64,000 bases of DNA from Streptomyces sp. DH12 (GTDB taxonomy: Bacteria; Actinomycetota; Actinomycetes; Streptomycetales; Streptomycetaceae). Both the position numbers and the translations under genes were made by a program. The DNA lies in assembly GCF_020873895.1 (NCBI RefSeq), contig NZ_JAHWGT010000024.1, positions 46,448 through 110,447 of the forward strand, in the 5' to 3' direction. Within the stretch, counting starts at the first letter, position 1. The number at the start of each line of letters is the position of its first letter. The notes below the pieces were generated by a model, which was not told the DNA's origin, searched no databases, and saw only the letters and a list, made by a program, of their open reading frames with translations. Shown piece after piece: positions 61,944 to 64,000 of this stretch.

Positions 61944-62534
61944 CTACCGCAGCCCGAGCAGCACGGCCAGGGCGACGAACCCGACGGCGGCGGGGACGAT
62001 CACCTCGTACGCCCACCGCACCCGCGGCTCGCCCTTCGCGGAGGGCCGCACCGCGTTCTGCTCGGCCAGCTGCCGCAGCTCGCTGAGGGTGCTCTCGGCG
62101 CCGACCAGCACCTTGCCGCCGCTGCGCACGGCCAGCTTCCGCTGCCGCATCGAGACGGGCACGGCCCACAGCTGGTACTTGCCGCCGTCGCGCGTGACGA
62201 CCTCCGTCGAGTACGTCGCCCGCAGCGCCTCGACGGCCGCCCAGGGCACGTCGACCGTACGGAACGGGTTGCGCACCAGCATCCGGTCGTCGTTCGCGTA
62301 CACGGCGGGCCGGAAGGTGAACGCCACCACGACCGGCACCCCGGCCACCAGCGCCGCGAGCGCGACCCAGCGCGTCATCCCCTCGCCCCGCACCAGGGCG
62401 TCGCCACCCATCCACAGCCCGATGCCGAGCAGCAGCACACCGCCCACCATGGCCAGCGGCGACCGGAAGACACGCTCCGCGTAGGTGGGCGCCGAAGGTG
62501 TACCCGGCGTGCCGGGCTGCTCAGGGCTCGTCAT
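61944..62534 (-). CDS. membrane protein with bacterial PH domain
   Basis: A 196-residue protein with two membrane segments (MVGGVLLLGIGLWMGGDALV and MTRWVALAALVAGVPVVVAFTF), a soluble bacterial PH domain (DDRMLVRNPFRTVDVPWAAVEALR, YQLWAVPVSMRQR) and a C-terminal span (VIVPAAVGFVALAVLLGL). Such PH-domain proteins are common in actinobacteria and of unknown function. Confidence 0.85.
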   Translation of the reverse strand: MTSPEQPGTPGTPSAPTYAERVFRSPLAMVGGVLLLGIGLWMGGDALVRGEGMTRWVALAALVAGVPVVVAFTFRPAVYANDDRMLVRNPFRTVDVPWAAVEALRATYSTEVVTRDGGKYQLWAVPVSMRQRKLAVRSGGKVLVGAESTLSELRQLAEQNAVRPSAKGEPRVRWAYEVIVPAAVGFVALAVLLGLR

Positions 62535-62585
62535 GCGCCCGATTCTGCCTCACACCCCCCACGGACCCCAGGCACCGGGTCGCCC

Positions 62586-63233
62586 CTACGGCATCGTCGA
62601 GGACGACGGGGCGGCCGGATCCCGCAGCCCCTCCTCCATCAACCGGGCCGCCGTCTCGACGAGCTTCCCGAGGGTGCCGTCGACGCTCCCGCGCTCGCTC
62701 CCGCGCGGGGCGAGGGCCGTGACCTCCAGCAGGAGGTTCCCGTCACACATGATCAACTCACGCCCCGGCATCCCCTTCTCCTCGACGTTCCGCCAGTACG
62801 CCGCACCGTCCACGGCGACGGGGTCGAGCTTCTGGGCGCTCGCCAGGTTCTCCTTGACCCGCTTCCTGTGGCAGGCGGGACCGACCCGTTCGTACACGTC
62901 GGCGCGCGCGGACAGGAGCCAGAGCCCACCTCCCCGCGCGGGCGTGCCGATCGTCTCGTGGCAGGAGGACTGCCGGTAGGTCACCGACCCGTCGTCTTGC
63001 GAGGCGTCCTCCCGCGGCTCCGTCCGCACGGAGTCCGTACCGGCACGGAACGTCATGCCGTCCACCAGCGGCTTCCGCTCAAGCAGCGCGCAGGGGGCAG
63101 GGCTCATGACGTGCATGCGGGTGGAGGGCTCGACGTCCGCCCCCTTGTCCCCACCGCCACCGCCACCGGAGCACCCCGCCACCACGGACAACAGCAACCC
63201 CATCCCCACGACACTTGGCCCGGCTCGCCCCAT
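62586..63233 (-). CDS. lipoprotein of unknown function
   Basis: A 215-residue lipoprotein with signal MGLLLSVVAGC (lipobox VAGC) followed by a Gly-rich spacer. The mature domain has four cysteines (PCALLERKP, SSCHET, PACHRKR, IMCDGN) that may form disulfides. It looks like the actinobacterial DUF3558-type lipoproteins in layout only; I would not assign the family firmly. Confidence 0.75.
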   Translation of the reverse strand: MGRAGPSVVGMGLLLSVVAGCSGGGGGGDKGADVEPSTRMHVMSPAPCALLERKPLVDGMTFRAGTDSVRTEPREDASQDDGSVTYRQSSCHETIGTPARGGGLWLLSARADVYERVGPACHRKRVKENLASAQKLDPVAVDGAAYWRNVEEKGMPGRELIMCDGNLLLEVTALAPRGSERGSVDGTLGKLVETAARLMEEGLRDPAAPSSSTMP

Positions 63234-63335
63234 CGTCCTCCCCCTCCGCCCACGCCACGCGCCGACCGGCGCCCTCGAACGCCATGTTCATCATGCCGGT
63301 CGGCCACCGGTTCGGTCAGGGAATCGGCGAGGGGG

Positions 63336-63542
63336 TCAGCCCTCCGACGCGTACGCCACGAACCCGCTCCAGACATCCGGGGCAACGGCCAACCGAGGCC
63401 CGTCGACGTCCTTGGAGTCGCGCACGTGGACGGCACCGGGCGCCATGGCGACCTCGACGCAGTCGGCATCGTTCCCACTGCTGCTGTAGCTGCTCTTGAA
63501 CCACTCCAGCGAGGAGTCGCCCTCGGCAGACTTACGGATCAT
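63336..63542 (-). CDS. DUF397 domain protein
   Basis: A 68-residue protein with the DUF397 pattern: LEWFKSSYSSSGNDADCVEVAMAPGAVHVRDSKDVDGPRLAVAPDVWSGFVAYA. Such proteins are encoded beside XRE-DUF5753 regulators and are thought to be regulated antagonists in development. The ATG overlaps the stop of the upstream DUF5753 remnant (ATGA, 63539-63542). Confidence 0.92.
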   Translation of the reverse strand: MIRKSAEGDSSLEWFKSSYSSSGNDADCVEVAMAPGAVHVRDSKDVDGPRLAVAPDVWSGFVAYASEG

Positions 63543-63868
63543 GTTTCTCCCAGCACTTGCTCCATGAAGGCCAGTGGCTCCCGTGGGGTGAGAGCCCGGG
63601 CCCGGATCATGCCATAGCGAAGCTCCAGGATCCTGAGGTGCTTCGGGGCCGTCACTGCGCGGCCGTTGAATGCTCCCTCGGACCGCCGCACTGCCCGCCC
63701 GTCTCCGAATTTCAACACCTCGATCCCACCGTCCAACCCCGGATGCGCCTCCACGCTCGTCGCATGACCTGGAGCGAGACGTAACGCAAGGCGCCGACTT
63801 CCAGCAGGCGTTGGAGCTGCTGCCGCCATTCCGGGGCCGACGCGGACTGCTGGTCGTGGAGGGACTGG
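63539..63868 (-). pseudogene. frameshifted 3' part of an XRE-DUF5753 regulator
   Basis: The C-terminal DUF5753 part is readable in two frames: SAPEWRQQLQRLLEVGALRYVSLQVM (upstream) and TSVEAHPGLDGGIEVLKFGDGRA to FMEQVLGET (downstream). A loss of one base near 63770 joins them (QVM-P-TSVEAHPG would be the intact reading). Further upstream, to the window end, no HTH or family sequence could be read in any frame. It may be a true pseudogene or a sequencing error plus truncation. Confidence 0.65.
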
Positions 63869-64000
63869 CCGCCCCGGCCCGGCCGACTGAGGTCCGCACC
63901 CGCCGACGGCGGTCGGAGGGGCCGTGGCGGGTCGCCCCCGCAGGGGTCGGCGGCGCCACCGGGGTGACTTCTCCCGCACCCGAGGCCGCCGACCCCGAGG

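Overview
This is a GC-rich chromosomal window with strong third-position GC bias, frequent GTG starts and dense GTGA/ATGA overlaps. It carries mycothiol metabolism (mca), a LAxTG-anchored surface protein, a CdgE-like diguanylate cyclase, a class III adenylate cyclase and DUF397 genes. Together these point to a Streptomyces core chromosome. No rRNA, tRNA, CRISPR array, integrase or transposase was recognised.

Layout. 1-4447: core genes (PEP carboxykinase cut by the window edge, a hemolysin III/PAQR membrane protein, a YyaL/SSP411-type thioredoxin-domain protein). 4448-19358: an accessory island with visibly different codon use. It holds a 5-methylcytosine DNA methyltransferase, then a leftward three-gene unit (a sigma-70/GHKL-ATPase fusion, an unrecognised 330-aa protein, a DUF6339-like 295-aa protein), then a divergent rightward four-gene unit (NERD-nuclease/SF1 helicase, DrmA-type helicase, DrmB-type DUF1998 protein, minimal SF1 helicase). 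Neighbours inside each unit overlap by 4 bp. The drmA-drmB pair and the methyltransferase recall DISARM, but DrmC (PLD) is absent and the remaining partners are not those of classical DISARM. I regard this as a probable composite anti-phage system, and the sigma-GHKL fusion is its most unusual part. The right edge holds a broken Uma2-type gene (about 19553-19935).

20001-43918: core metabolism and regulation. mca with a small membrane protein, a DUF4307 protein, greA, a DrrAB-like ABC exporter, threonine ammonia-lyase, a MarR regulator, a degenerate sigma-like protein with a membrane partner, cystathionine gamma-synthase, a cluster of an M48 protease with three paralogous tetratricopeptide-like proteins, msrA, a zinc alcohol dehydrogenase with a divergent XRE regulator, an L,D-transpeptidase lipoprotein, a sortase substrate, hutH and a GGDEF protein.

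44078-55078: enoyl-CoA hydratase, adenylate cyclase and an acyl-CoA carboxylase neighbourhood. birA (biotin ligase), accB/pccB (beta), accE (epsilon), maf and accA2 (biotin carboxylase plus BCCP) supply the parts and the biotinylation enzyme of an acetyl/propionyl-CoA carboxylase. 55173-64000: a DeoR regulator, an LpdA-type flavoprotein, a GGCT-like protein, purine nucleoside phosphorylase and phosphopentomutase/phosphomannomutase (a nucleoside salvage pair), an F420-reductase-like protein, a PH-domain protein, a lipoprotein and a DUF397 gene next to a frameshifted DUF5753-type regulator.

Many starts were moved inward from the longest possible ORF on the basis of ribosome binding sites and family N-termini. 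Family assignments were made by reading motifs, without database searches.
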